NCBI RefSeq assembly: GCF_900099925.1
Contig: NZ_FNDE01000009.1
Span: 41,856 to 105,855, forward strand
Source: Aneurinibacillus thermoaerophilus
GTDB lineage: Bacteria > Bacillota > Bacilli > Aneurinibacillales > Aneurinibacillaceae
Reading direction: 5' to 3'
DNA: 64,000 bases
Positions 36,072-46,193 of the stretch are shown here, piece after piece. How positions within the stretch are numbered: the first letter of the stretch is position 1; every line of letters starts with the position of its first letter. The translations under genes were made by a program, and so were the position numbers. The notes beneath the pieces are model-generated. The model searched no databases, was not told where the DNA came from, and saw only the letters and a program-made list of their open reading frames with translations.

Positions 36072-37337
36072 TTATTTATTAAAAATTGGATGTTCAATAT
36101 TTTTTTCGAGGTCAATTAACCATTCCTGCGGTTCAGGTACCGGCGCGTCTTCCGTACCTGGACGAGAAATATACTCAAGTTTATACAAAATTTGCTTGTC
36201 GTTAATCCAATAATAGGAGACGTTATACACATCAGGCCATGTATGCGTCACAAACTCAATATGCCCTGTTCCATCACGCACAAGCAACCGATTGCCGTTC
36301 TTGCTCACAAAAAACTCTCGGCTAGGAGACGGTTTTCCGGGCGGCTTATATGCATTGTTTGCTCCCGTTCCTTCTTTTTCTTGCGCCTGTCCCTCTGCGA
36401 TAGCAACCTTTTTCTCACCCATAAGCATCGGCGGATGTTCAGTCGTAGCATCTTTCTTTAGCGAGGAAGCCTCACTAGATTTAGCAGCAAACGTTTTATT
36501 ATCTTCCTGAGGCTCCGTCGCTTTGGCTATGGCGACTTCTTGTCTGGGTTCCGCATCCTCTCTTGGTTCATCTGCCTTAGCAACCTCCGCTTGCGCTTCA
36601 GAGTTCGGCTGAGCTAACGACACTTGCGGTGTGGAATCGCGTTTCGGTCCAGCCTGTGGCGTCGCCTCATGTGCCTTTGTTTGCTTGGCAGAAGAAAGAC
36701 TATCGGATAAATTCCCGGAATTTTGGCGCTTCTCCGCTAAAGAATGTCCCGGGGCTGAAGATTCTCCAAAAGCGGCTGTATTTACTTCTGCTTTATCAGA
36801 AGCGGGAGAGCGCAAAGCAATTTTTTGCCCTCCTTGCTGGATATCTTTCTCCTGCTGTGGTTCCGTTCTTTCTTCTTTTGCTTTCATAGCAGTTGATATT
36901 CCCGGATTTTCCTTCGTCAAACTCTGCACATTGGTCTCCAAAAGCGATTGTTTCATCGTCGTCTGATCAAGCGTAAAAATGATAGCCGAAATCAGCAAGC
37001 CTGCTACCGTCGCCGTGCCGATATAGCGGTACCAAATCGCCCTTTTCTTCTTTTTCGGCAAAACCTCCACGGAAGCAACTTGCTCACGGTCGGAAGGAGA
37101 GAGCTGGCGCGTTCGGTCGATTTCATCAAGCTGTGGCAAAATAGATTGGACAATGCTAAACGGTGGCTCTACTATCGGTAATTGTTCAAGATAGGTAGAT
37201 AGAGAGTGTAAACGCTCGTACAACAAAGCACATGCTGGACAAGACGTATAGTGCCGCAATAATTCTTCTTTCTCGGCATCATCAAGCTCGCCATCCAAAT
37301 CGCGCTGCATCCACTCATAAGCTTCTTCGCAACTCAC
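36072..37337 (-). CDS. Zinc-finger (ZAS-type) membrane anti-sigma factor, long form
   Basis: 421 aa. An N-terminal anti-sigma domain with the zf-HC2 motif (LLRHYTSCPACALLYERLHS, His-x3-Cys-x2-Cys at about residues 28-36) is cytoplasmic. One membrane helix follows (about 103-123, TATVAGLLISAIIFTL). The outside part has a low-complexity Gln/Ala/Lys/Glu/Pro linker of nearly 200 residues and a C-terminal folded domain (about 320-421, EFFVSKNGNRLLVRDGTGHI). RsiW relatives are only about 200 aa, so the linker and end domain are extra. GTG 37337 follows AAAGGTGG and starts 1 nt after the sigma stop. Confidence 0.82.
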   Translation of the reverse strand: MSCEEAYEWMQRDLDGELDDAEKEELLRHYTSCPACALLYERLHSLSTYLEQLPIVEPPFSIVQSILPQLDEIDRTRQLSPSDREQVASVEVLPKKKKRAIWYRYIGTATVAGLLISAIIFTLDQTTMKQSLLETNVQSLTKENPGISTAMKAKEERTEPQQEKDIQQGGQKIALRSPASDKAEVNTAAFGESSAPGHSLAEKRQNSGNLSDSLSSAKQTKAHEATPQAGPKRDSTPQVSLAQPNSEAQAEVAKADEPREDAEPRQEVAIAKATEPQEDNKTFAAKSSEASSLKKDATTEHPPMLMGEKKVAIAEGQAQEKEGTGANNAYKPPGKPSPSREFFVSKNGNRLLVRDGTGHIEFVTHTWPDVYNVSYYWINDKQILYKLEYISRPGTEDAPVPEPQEWLIDLEKNIEHPIFNK

Positions 37338-37338
37338 T

Positions 37339-37881
37339 CTACACACCACCTTTCTGATATTCATGCAGCAATTCCTGAAGATGCTGCCGGGCCCGATAAA
37401 GGTATGACTTAACGGTATTCAAAGGCATATCCATAACTTCCGCAATCTCACCATATGATAAATCCTGAAGATAGCGCAATGTAACAACAGTGCGTTGATG
37501 CTCGGGTAGCCGCTTGATAGCTTCCCTTACTTCTTCAGCAACTCCTGCCCGCTCTATTTCACGCTCTACATCATGCGAATCGTAAAGCGTAAGCTCATGC
37601 TGATCAATTGAGACAGTTTCTTTCTTTTTACGAAATTTATCGATGCATATATTGGTAACGATACGCTGTACCCAAGTGGAAAACTTTGCCTTCTCCTGGT
37701 ATGTATCGATTTTCGTATAAATTCGAATCAGCGCTTCTTGGGAAGCGTCCAGTGCATCATGCTCGTTTCCCAGTATATAAAACGCGGTACGATACACAGA
37801 ATGCTCTATGGACTCCAGTAATTGCACAAGAGCCTTCCGATCCCCGTTCTGGGCGGAGCGTATTAACTCTGCATCAACCAC
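37339..37881 (-). CDS. ECF sigma factor, SigW-like
   Basis: 180 aa, region 2 (about 20-90, FYILGNEHDALDASQEALIR, KFSTWVQRIVTNICIDKFRK) and region 4 (about 125-175, LPEHQRTVVTLRYLQDLSYG, EVMDMPLNTVKSYLYRARQH). It resembles the B. subtilis SigW group that answers envelope stress. It is coupled to a membrane zinc-finger anti-sigma gene. A candidate ECF promoter lies upstream, suggesting autoregulation. I do not give the symbol sigW because paralogues are too similar to separate by eye. Confidence 0.88.
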   Translation of the reverse strand: MVDAELIRSAQNGDRKALVQLLESIEHSVYRTAFYILGNEHDALDASQEALIRIYTKIDTYQEKAKFSTWVQRIVTNICIDKFRKKKETVSIDQHELTLYDSHDVEREIERAGVAEEVREAIKRLPEHQRTVVTLRYLQDLSYGEIAEVMDMPLNTVKSYLYRARQHLQELLHEYQKGGV

Positions 37882-37909
37882 GCCCGTGCCTCCCCTCTCA
37901 TACTTTTAA

Positions 37910-37938
37910 GACGTAAGGTATATGCTAAATGTTGCGCA
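37910..37938 (-). promoter_or_regulatory. Candidate ECF autoregulatory promoter
   Basis: On the minus strand TGCGCAAC (37938-37931) and CGTC (37913-37910) are 17 nt apart, the AAC/CGTC pattern of SigW- and SigX-type promoters. It lies about 28 bp before the sigma start. The match is short and only visual. Confidence 0.4.
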
Positions 37939-37953
37939 AATCATAAATTTTAT

Positions 37954-40353
37954 CTATCTGCACGCCGTAGATTTCCCAAAAGTTCTATATATAACTATGC
38001 CATCCCGCACATAAACAGTGATCGCCCCGCATATGTCCGTCCGTAAAATAATGCTATCCAGCGCAGCAAGTCTTGCTATCACTTCACGGTGTGGGTGGCC
38101 GTAACGGTTCTTCTTCCCTACGGAAATCACAGACAGCTTCGGCTTAAGATAGTTCACCCAATTTTCCGAAGTCGAACTTTTGCTGCCATGATGCCCAACT
38201 TTAAGCACATCCACCCGGCCAATGTTCGCTTCGCTTAATAGACGTTGTTCCCCATCCTTTTCCAGATCGCCCGTAAACAACATGCGCACACCGTAGGCTT
38301 GAAGTAACAACACAACCGAATTTGCATTGTCTTCTCCAGTGGATGAAGGCGCGGAAGCAGGATTAAGAACGCGCCATACGATCTCTGGTTCCTCCCTCCA
38401 CACCTGCCCCTGTTCGGCTTTCCTGACAGAAATGCGTTTTTCTTTAAACAATCGGTTTATTTCTGCTTCGATTTCTGTCTTTGCAGGCAAACCATTTACC
38501 ATGGCCTGTTTAACGCGAATATGATTTAGCAAATACGGCATCCCCCCAACATGGTCGCTATCTCCGTGCGTAAGCACCAGCAAGTCAATGGTAGAAATCC
38601 CCCGCGAATAAAGAAACGGCATAACGACGGATTTGACTGGATTGAACGGGTCTCTTCGCCGCTGCCATGGCTTTTTATTCCCCTCCGGCAGCGGTCCTCC
38701 TCCATCAATAAGCACAACATTGCGCGGAGTTTCGACGACGATAGCGTCTCCTTGTCCGATGTCCAAAAATGTAATGGTCACCCCTTTTCTTTCCCAAGAA
38801 ATAAAAAGAGTTCCGAACAAAAGGAAAGAAAAAGATGCAAAAATCATCACATTTTTCCAATTAAGGGCTATTTTATCATACAACCATCCAAGGAGAAAGA
38901 GAAGCCAGAACGTATATCCACCTATCCAAAACAAAGATGGCGAACGAAAAACAAAACGAAAACTCCGCCATTCTTCAGCCTTATCCAACAGCTGTAAAAC
39001 TGGAAGCAGGAGCGTGTCCACCACTTTTGCCGGCAAGAACCCGAAAGCTGGATGGATCATCCCCAGCATAAATGAAATAGCGGCCATCGGCGCGATCATG
39101 ATACTTATAAAGGGAACAAACAAAAAATTGACCAGAGGTGAAAGAAAAGAATAAACGTGAAAGTAATAAATCGTCAGCGGAAAAGAAACAAGTGTAGCTG
39201 CTAATGTCACCGCAGCAAGACCCCGTACTCCGTCCCGTTTAAAGGGAAGCTTACGCATCAACGGCGGTACAAAGGAAAGCAATCCAAAAGTAACAAGATA
39301 AGACAGTTGAAACCCTACATCATGAATATAATAGGGGTTGGCAAGCGCCATACATAAAAAGGAAGCACCCAAAAGGTTCCAGCCATCTTTTGCCCGGCGC
39401 ATAAGAAGCGCAAACAAGGCCAGTTCACCCATGATAAGCGCACGTACTGCCGAAGCGCTGGAACCGGTCATTACTACGTATACCGGCAACAAACACGCGG
39501 TAAGCAAATAAGAACGCTCCCGGGTAAAGCCGAATAAACGTAAAACGTAAACAAGTGCGACAACAAGAAGCGTAATGTGCTGCCCAGAAATCGCAATCAC
39601 ATGGGTAAGCCCAAGCGAAGAAAATGTAGTGTACAATTCGGGGTCTACACGATCCACCGCTCCGAGTAACATTCCTGAAAGCAAGCCCGCTGATGTCGGA
39701 TGATATAATTCGAAAGCCCGATTCGCCAGCTTTTTCTGCCAGGACATCATCAATCCTGTAAATCCGATTGGTGCATGTCCGTAGGATAAACTTTCAACAT
39801 CCCATATCTTTCCAATCCGATGAATATGCTTTCTATGGAGATACGTTGGGTAGTCAAAAGCGCCCGGGTTTGTAGGAGGGGCCGGACGTTCGATTTCTAT
39901 TTTTCCGCTCAAGGTTGCTCCATAGCTGAGAACTTTCTCCGCCTGCCTTCGGCTCGCCTCATTCCGAAAATAAATCGTTGTCTGCACCAGCTCTGGAACT
40001 TCTAAGGCTTTCCCATTAAGTACATGAATGCGCAAAATAAATTTGCAGCGATCTCCATCAAACATCACTGCGCTCTGAATCTCTCCCGCAAATGCTGCGT
40101 TCGTTTCATCTGGTAAAATGCTCACATTATGTTTTTCGATCCACAAATACCAAGAAAATCCTGTGATAAAGAACAAAAGTCCCGTCACAACAAGTTTATA
40201 GTATGCCTTATTCTTGAAAACAGGCAATATCCCCACGATTATAAACCCTAACAGCAAACCGCAACCTAAACGGGCGCTGTTGACAAACTGAGAAGCACAC
40301 ACCAACCCGCTCAGCATGTACAAACCGCAGAAAAAAAGCGCCCGTTGCCTCAT
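37954..40353 (-). CDS. comEC: DNA uptake channel protein ComEC/Rec2
   Basis: 799 aa polytopic protein forming the DNA import channel. It has an N-terminal DUF4131-type region with two helices and an OB-like part (70-190), the Competence core (about 225-480, GLTHVIAISGQHITLLVVAL, GSSASAVRALIMGELALFAL), and a C-terminal metallo-beta-lactamase domain (about 540-790) with LVLTHGDSDHVGGMPYLL (HxDxDH), VLKVGHHGSKSSTSENW and FTGDLEK. All nuclease-domain ligands look present. The ATG lies 2 nt after the stop of the MazG-like gene, so the two are cotranscribed. Confidence 0.94.
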   Translation of the reverse strand: MRQRALFFCGLYMLSGLVCASQFVNSARLGCGLLLGFIIVGILPVFKNKAYYKLVVTGLLFFITGFSWYLWIEKHNVSILPDETNAAFAGEIQSAVMFDGDRCKFILRIHVLNGKALEVPELVQTTIYFRNEASRRQAEKVLSYGATLSGKIEIERPAPPTNPGAFDYPTYLHRKHIHRIGKIWDVESLSYGHAPIGFTGLMMSWQKKLANRAFELYHPTSAGLLSGMLLGAVDRVDPELYTTFSSLGLTHVIAISGQHITLLVVALVYVLRLFGFTRERSYLLTACLLPVYVVMTGSSASAVRALIMGELALFALLMRRAKDGWNLLGASFLCMALANPYYIHDVGFQLSYLVTFGLLSFVPPLMRKLPFKRDGVRGLAAVTLAATLVSFPLTIYYFHVYSFLSPLVNFLFVPFISIMIAPMAAISFMLGMIHPAFGFLPAKVVDTLLLPVLQLLDKAEEWRSFRFVFRSPSLFWIGGYTFWLLFLLGWLYDKIALNWKNVMIFASFSFLLFGTLFISWERKGVTITFLDIGQGDAIVVETPRNVVLIDGGGPLPEGNKKPWQRRRDPFNPVKSVVMPFLYSRGISTIDLLVLTHGDSDHVGGMPYLLNHIRVKQAMVNGLPAKTEIEAEINRLFKEKRISVRKAEQGQVWREEPEIVWRVLNPASAPSSTGEDNANSVVLLLQAYGVRMLFTGDLEKDGEQRLLSEANIGRVDVLKVGHHGSKSSTSENWVNYLKPKLSVISVGKKNRYGHPHREVIARLAALDSIILRTDICGAITVYVRDGIVIYRTFGKSTACR

Positions 40354-40355
40354 TC

Positions 40356-40991
40356 TTATTTCACATACCCGCGCTTCTTCAACTTTTCCACATGCGCACG
40401 CATCAGCGCATCAATATCCATCAAAAAAGTCTCTTCCAATATGTATAACATTGTAAAGCAACACTGGGCAATATGCAGAAGATTTAAACCGCACCCTTTT
40501 AAAATTTGTTCATCTGTATGAACCCGCTTCTCTCCGCTAGCACCGCGAAACTTACCGATCCATTGGGCAAACCGCCCGATAGCGACAGAAATATTTAATA
40601 CTGTACTGTCAAGCGTAACACCAGGAATGGTAAGACGCGGCAAACTCATTGCCCGAAATCCTTCTTCATTCACTTTAATATATACATCACCAGCTACGCT
40701 TTCCAAATACCCTTTGCGCAACAGTTTGGCCAGATGGTCATCAATCATATCTTCCAAGCGCACCTCAGGCGCTAAATCTTCCAGAACAAATGTCATAGAA
40801 ATACAAGTTTGAGCGACATCGAGCAATTCACCGGCTACGTTTTGCAACGCTTCTCGCGCCCGTGGTGTTCCCTGTTCATCCATCCAGCAAAGGATGGCTT
40901 CACTGAGCTCTCCCTGTTCTTCCACCAGCTTGCGAAAAGTCGACTCCAGCGAAGGAACGAGTCGATTTAGCCTGGGAAGTACGATCTCCAT
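40356..40991 (-). CDS. Tandem MazG-like (all-alpha NTP-PPase fold) protein
   Basis: 211 aa made of two related halves. The first (1-100) has the MazG-like ligand pattern VEEQGELSEAILCWMDE and GELLDVAQTCISMTFVLED with acidic residues in place to bind metal. The second (120-211) repeats the shape (LNISVAIGRFAQWIGK, LNLLHIAQCCFTMLYILEE) but most acidic metal ligands are lost. MazG-like enzymes hydrolyse non-canonical or signalling nucleotides; here one site may be active and the other structural. It lies directly before comEC, but no competence function is established. Confidence 0.6.
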   Translation of the reverse strand: MEIVLPRLNRLVPSLESTFRKLVEEQGELSEAILCWMDEQGTPRAREALQNVAGELLDVAQTCISMTFVLEDLAPEVRLEDMIDDHLAKLLRKGYLESVAGDVYIKVNEEGFRAMSLPRLTIPGVTLDSTVLNISVAIGRFAQWIGKFRGASGEKRVHTDEQILKGCGLNLLHIAQCCFTMLYILEETFLMDIDALMRAHVEKLKKRGYVK

Positions 40992-41058
40992 TTTACTTTC
41001 CCCTTTCTCCCCTATACGTTTTTTCTTTCTATTGTATCATAAAAATCAAGATAAATGT

Positions 41059-41092
41059 AAAAAAAAGGAAAAAGTTTTTTTCCTCTTTCCTT
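41059..41092 (-). terminator. Weak terminator-like hairpin
   Basis: AAGGAAAAAG and CTCTTTCCTT can pair imperfectly, with a U-run beyond on the minus strand. It directly follows the unknown 194-aa gene and may separate it from the MazG-like gene. Confidence 0.45.
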
Positions 41093-41677
41093 CTAATAAT
41101 TCTGTAGCTCATTCCATTGATCAGTGAGCAGACACAACTCTTGCTTGATGATATGCACGTGAGGTTCTTTGTTATGTATCATACAATCATTCAACTTCTC
41201 CAGCAGGTAATTAATGCGACCTTCTAAAATTTGCCGATCGATATACTGATCCACCAGTATGTTCGACAACTCTTTCTCCTCGCCCAATCCGTTGCTTTCA
41301 TAGATACGTCCCTCGCGGAAGTGAATATCTCTGCTTACTCCTTCCTCATACAGACGAAGCATGCCGCTCGCTCCCATCAGGTAAATAGAACCATAAAACA
41401 GACGAATAAGAGGATTGCTCATCATTTCCTCTTCCGTAATACCATTGATATAAAGACGGCCTTTAATCGGCAGACCTGCTTGTACAACCAAACGAAAGAC
41501 GCCGTGTTCCGTATAAAAGCCGAGCAACAATGTGCCCTGCATCGTTTTCTTTTCTTCTACCGTTATTTCGGAACGGGATTTCGCTTCTTCCACAATGCGA
41601 TACACATCATCTGTTCTTTCCTGAGGAGCTTGGAAATTATCACATACGCCACGGATCGTTGCGACATTCGGTTGCAT
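41093..41677 (-). CDS. Protein of unknown function
   Basis: 194 aa, soluble, no signal peptide. The N-terminal 130 residues look like a mixed alpha/beta domain (MQGTLLLGFYTEHGVFRLVV, LFYGSIYLMGASGMLRLYEE). The C-terminal 60 residues are helical (LVDQYIDRQILEGRINYLLE, HIIKQELCLL) and vaguely resemble the IDEAL domain of Bacillales proteins such as YpiB, but I would not assert it. AGGTGA lies 5 nt before the ATG at 41677. It sits between comEB and the comEC operon, with its own probable terminator. Confidence 0.55.
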   Translation of the reverse strand: MQPNVATIRGVCDNFQAPQERTDDVYRIVEEAKSRSEITVEEKKTMQGTLLLGFYTEHGVFRLVVQAGLPIKGRLYINGITEEEMMSNPLIRLFYGSIYLMGASGMLRLYEEGVSRDIHFREGRIYESNGLGEEKELSNILVDQYIDRQILEGRINYLLEKLNDCMIHNKEPHVHIIKQELCLLTDQWNELQNY

Positions 41678-41781
41678 TAAAATCACCTCGTTTATAGTTC
41701 AAAAAAATATCCTCTTGCTACATCTTTACCCCCTTAGTTATCATCCATACCACATTTTTACACTTTTTATAAAAAAATATT

Positions 41782-42285
41782 CTAATCTACAATTTCTATC
41801 TGAACCCCGGCCGGAGGCGTATACTCAAGCAACTGACGAAACATAATTTGCTTCTGTTCAAAAAGATGTGCTACCTTCTCATAGTCTTTCAAATATATCC
41901 GATGATAGACCACCTCGATGATGCCGCTGTTGGCGATTAAATTAGCGCACATCCAGCACGGCTGATCCGTGACATAGATGGTGGCTCCCTGCCGTTCCTC
42001 CTGGTCGGTAAACAAAAGCAAATTCTGCTCTGCATGAATGGTGCGAATGCATTTTTGCTTCTCAACGCTGTTCCCTTGTTCGTCTACCTCATAGTAGGTA
42101 TGCAACATACATCCAACATCAAGACAAGACTCAACGCCGCTTGGGCTTCCGTTGTAGGCCGTTCCCAGCACTTTTTTATTTTTGGTTAGTACCGCCCCAA
42201 CGTGACGGCGCGGACATGTGGCCCGGGTCGCGGCCATATACGCTAAATCCATAAAATATTCATCCCATGTCTTCCGTGGGCTCAT
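41782..42285 (-). CDS. comEB: dCMP deaminase, ComEB
   Basis: 167 aa cytidine/deoxycytidylate deaminase. It converts dCMP to dUMP. The zinc site is complete: TIHAEQNLLL (HAE) and DQPCWMCANLI (PCxxC), with the N-terminal RRHVGAVLTKNKKVLGTAYN and GCMLHTYYEVDE found in dCMP deaminases. In B. subtilis it is the middle gene of the comE operon, though not needed for competence. Here it is separated from comEA by a methionine-biosynthesis gene with its own riboswitch. Confidence 0.93.
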   Translation of the reverse strand: MSPRKTWDEYFMDLAYMAATRATCPRRHVGAVLTKNKKVLGTAYNGSPSGVESCLDVGCMLHTYYEVDEQGNSVEKQKCIRTIHAEQNLLLFTDQEERQGATIYVTDQPCWMCANLIANSGIIEVVYHRIYLKDYEKVAHLFEQKQIMFRQLLEYTPPAGVQIEIVD

Positions 42286-42423
42286 ATCTTTCCCTCTCTT
42301 CTGTTTCTTTCTCTTTACTATTCTAACCTGCGAAAAAGAATACCGGAAAGAAAAAAGGGAGAGAAAGTCTTCTTCCTCACCCCTTCTAAAACTTATTACT
42401 ATTCTGCTTCCGTCAAACTACGA

Positions 42424-43934
<1,511 letters not shown>

Positions 43935-44019
43935 TCTTATATAAAATTTTCTCGCTTGAGCTGATTCTGGTTTTATTATAGCCTTACTATTCCTACCTGT
44001 CAACTTAATTTGAAGATTT

Positions 44020-44715
44020 TTATTGTACAGAAATTTTGGCGCGCATTTTCTCCAATGTTTTCGGACCAATTCCTGCTACCTTTGTTAAATCCTCTACCGT
44101 TCTGAACAGGCCATTTTCTTCCCTGTATTGAATAATAGCTGCTGCTTTTCCAGGCCCAATACCAGGAATGGTTTGTAGTTGCTCTAATGTAGCTGTATTA
44201 ATATTAATTTTCTCCTCCTGCCCGGGTGCGCCCGGCGCAGAAGCTGTTCCTGCTGATGCCAGACCCGTTGTACCGATTAGAGCCTCTTCTCCTTTTATCG
44301 GAATATATAAGAGCATGCCGTCAACAAGCCGCTGCGCTCCGTTGACTTGCTTTGCATCCGCTTCCGGAAGCAATCCGCCCGCCATCCCGATGGCCTGATA
44401 CACACGTGCCTCAGCCGGTAACGTATATACCCCTGGCTTCGCTACCGCGCCCTTCACATCAACGACGACAGTCGCCTGAACGGATGGCGCAGGAGAGCGC
44501 GCGCTTTCCTCTTTTTCTATGGGATCTCCCGTTTGATCGTTCTCCCCGGCAGTGAAAACGGAGGAGCCCGTAACCGCTTGTTGCTCAGAAAACGGAAGCG
44601 TTTTTGCTTCTGTTTCCTCCTGAGTGTAATTATAAAAATAAATACTACTGCCCAAAATAAAAAGACATATACTAATACTGATCCATTTTTTCTTTTCTAC
44701 AAACCAGCTTTTCAC
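44020..44715 (-). CDS. comEA: Competence DNA receptor ComEA
   Basis: 231 aa membrane-anchored DNA-binding protein that captures transforming DNA. One N-terminal membrane helix (about 11-30), a flexible linker, a SLBB-type domain (about 75-150, VVVDVKGAVAKPGVYTLPAE), a Gly/Ala-rich linker, and a C-terminal double helix-hairpin-helix (INTATLEQLQTIPGIGPGKA and LTKVAGIGPKTLEKMRAKI). GTG 44715 follows AAGGGAG at 9 nt; the frame is open further upstream without a ribosome site. It is divergent from the ypbS-like gene. Confidence 0.93.
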   Translation of the reverse strand: MKSWFVEKKKWISISICLFILGSSIYFYNYTQEETEAKTLPFSEQQAVTGSSVFTAGENDQTGDPIEKEESARSPAPSVQATVVVDVKGAVAKPGVYTLPAEARVYQAIGMAGGLLPEADAKQVNGAQRLVDGMLLYIPIKGEEALIGTTGLASAGTASAPGAPGQEEKININTATLEQLQTIPGIGPGKAAAIIQYREENGLFRTVEDLTKVAGIGPKTLEKMRAKISVQ

Positions 44716-44814
44716 CGCATCTCTCTCCCTTACTTGTAGTTTTCTAACTTTTTGCCTATACTTTTTATATAAACATTCAGAAAATCGCCACTTAAAAAAG
44801 GAGGATTGCAAACA

Positions 44815-45063
44815 ATGGGTGTTCATCACGCAATTTCAGCCCACTCCGCAAGGCAAGCTGAGTATATTACGCTCTACCGCAAACTGGATGCGGTGCGGGA
44901 AATGTGGATTGAAAAAGCGGTAGAGCAATGCAAGAACGGAGAAAAAATCAGCGTGGAAGAGATTAATAACATCACACAACAAATTAATCAACTTGCGCAA
45001 CGTTACCATCTTCCGCCGCGCAAACTTGTGACGGAAGAAATGGTACAAAATATTTGTAAATAA
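44815..45063 (+). CDS. Small DUF2533/YpbS-like protein
   Basis: 82 aa soluble helical protein beginning MGVHHAISAHSARQ, with VEQCKNGEKISVEEINNITQ and the C-terminal HLPPRKLVTEEMVQNI. This pattern resembles YpbS of B. subtilis (DUF2533). AAGGAGG lies 10 nt before ATG 44815. The function is unknown. It is divergent from comEA and followed by comER. Confidence 0.65.
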   Translation: MGVHHAISAHSARQAEYITLYRKLDAVREMWIEKAVEQCKNGEKISVEEINNITQQINQLAQRYHLPPRKLVTEEMVQNICK

Positions 45064-45163
45064 TTACCACATCTCTATCTTAGCATAATTAGAAAAATAT
45101 GTGTACTAAATCTTTCTTTCCCCTCATACTTATTAAATAATTATAATCGCCGGGGGGATTTAG

Positions 45164-46000
45164 ATGCATATCGGCTTTATCGGAACGGGAAGTATGGGAA
45201 CAATCCTCATTGAAGCCTTTATCGAATCTGGTGCTGTTCTGCCCGCCCAAATCTCTGTTGCCAATCGGACACCGGAAAAACTACATGCGCTCACGGCAAA
45301 ACACCCGGACATCAAGGCTAGCACTAACATAAATGTGGCCCAAAAAGCAGACATTCTATTTCTGTGCACCAAGCCCCTGGAATATCGGACGGTACTCGAC
45401 GAAATTGGCGAACATTTGACGCCCGATAAACTTGTTCTATCTATCACAAGTTCCGTCGGTGTGCAACAATTAGAAGCATATATTCCTTGCAAAGTGGCCC
45501 GTGTCATTCCCAGTATTACGAATACAGCGCTCAGCGGTGCTTCACTCATTACGTTCGGTGCCCGTTTAACCCAGACTGATCGTACCTTGCTGCTCACACT
45601 TCTTTCTGCCATCAGTACGCCTATAGAGATTGAAGAATCGCAAACACGAATTTCCTCGGATATTGTAAGCTGCGGCCCAGCTTTTTTTAGCTTTCTAATG
45701 CAACGCTTTATTGACAGCGCGGTCGATCATGCATCCATTACGGAGGAGCAGGCTACAAGATTAATGACCGAGATGATTATCGGGCTTGGCCGCCTGCTTG
45801 AAGACGGACGTTTTTCGCTGCCGACACTTCAGGCCAAAGTTTGCGTGCCAGGTGGAGTAACCGGCATCGGCTTGCACGTGCTTGATGAAGAAACACAGGA
45901 TGTGTTTAAACATTTAATTGAAGCAACGCACAATAAGTTCAACATAGATGTACGGGAAGTTCAGGAAATGTTCACCAACCAAAAAAACTCCTTCCATTGA
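45164..46000 (+). CDS. comER: ComER, pyrroline-5-carboxylate reductase-like protein
   Basis: 278 aa NAD(P)-binding Rossmann protein of the ProC family. It begins HIGFIGTGSMGTILIEAFIE with the GxGxxG loop, has KADILFLCTKPLEY, SITSSVGVQQLEAYIP, ARVIPSITNTALSGASLI and the C-terminal CVPGGVTGIGLHVLDE. In B. subtilis comER is divergent from comE and its protein acts in sporulation/biofilm signalling rather than proline synthesis. GGGGGG precedes the ATG. Its stop codon lies in its terminator. Confidence 0.9.
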   Translation: MHIGFIGTGSMGTILIEAFIESGAVLPAQISVANRTPEKLHALTAKHPDIKASTNINVAQKADILFLCTKPLEYRTVLDEIGEHLTPDKLVLSITSSVGVQQLEAYIPCKVARVIPSITNTALSGASLITFGARLTQTDRTLLLTLLSAISTPIEIEESQTRISSDIVSCGPAFFSFLMQRFIDSAVDHASITEEQATRLMTEMIIGLGRLLEDGRFSLPTLQAKVCVPGGVTGIGLHVLDEETQDVFKHLIEATHNKFNIDVREVQEMFTNQKNSFH

Positions 46001-46018
46001 ACAAGGAAGGAGTTTTTT
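45982..46018 (+). terminator. Terminator of comER
   Basis: A perfect 14-bp stem AAAAAACTCCTTCC / GGAAGGAGTTTTTT. It overlaps the last comER codons and also works on the opposite strand for the transcript leaving leuS. Confidence 0.92.
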
Positions 46019-46032
46019 GCGCACTCGGAAGA

Positions 46033-46193
46033 TTACTTAACGACCTGAGCGCCTGCTTTTAATTTGTCAGAAATTTTAAGGCTAAAACCCGCAGCAGCTT
46101 TCTCATTTACTACTAATTGAACATCTTTCAAAGCTTCAACAGGAATAGAATCCAGCTTCTCGCCCTTTAACCCCCGGGCTGCTATAGTATCGT
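46033..46193 (-). pseudogene. 3' remnant of an ABC transporter substrate-binding protein
   Basis: Directly after the leuS stop the minus strand is open for 53 codons, reading [20 protein letters not shown], then DVQLVVNEKAAAGFSLKIS and a stop at 46033-46035. This is the C-terminal signature of TrpX/YhgE-like ABC substrate-binding proteins (ABC_sub_bind family): GxKLDSIPVE followed by QLVVNxKAA. No start and no rest of the gene exist; leuS occupies the place where it would lie. The junction looks like a deletion. Confidence 0.75.
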
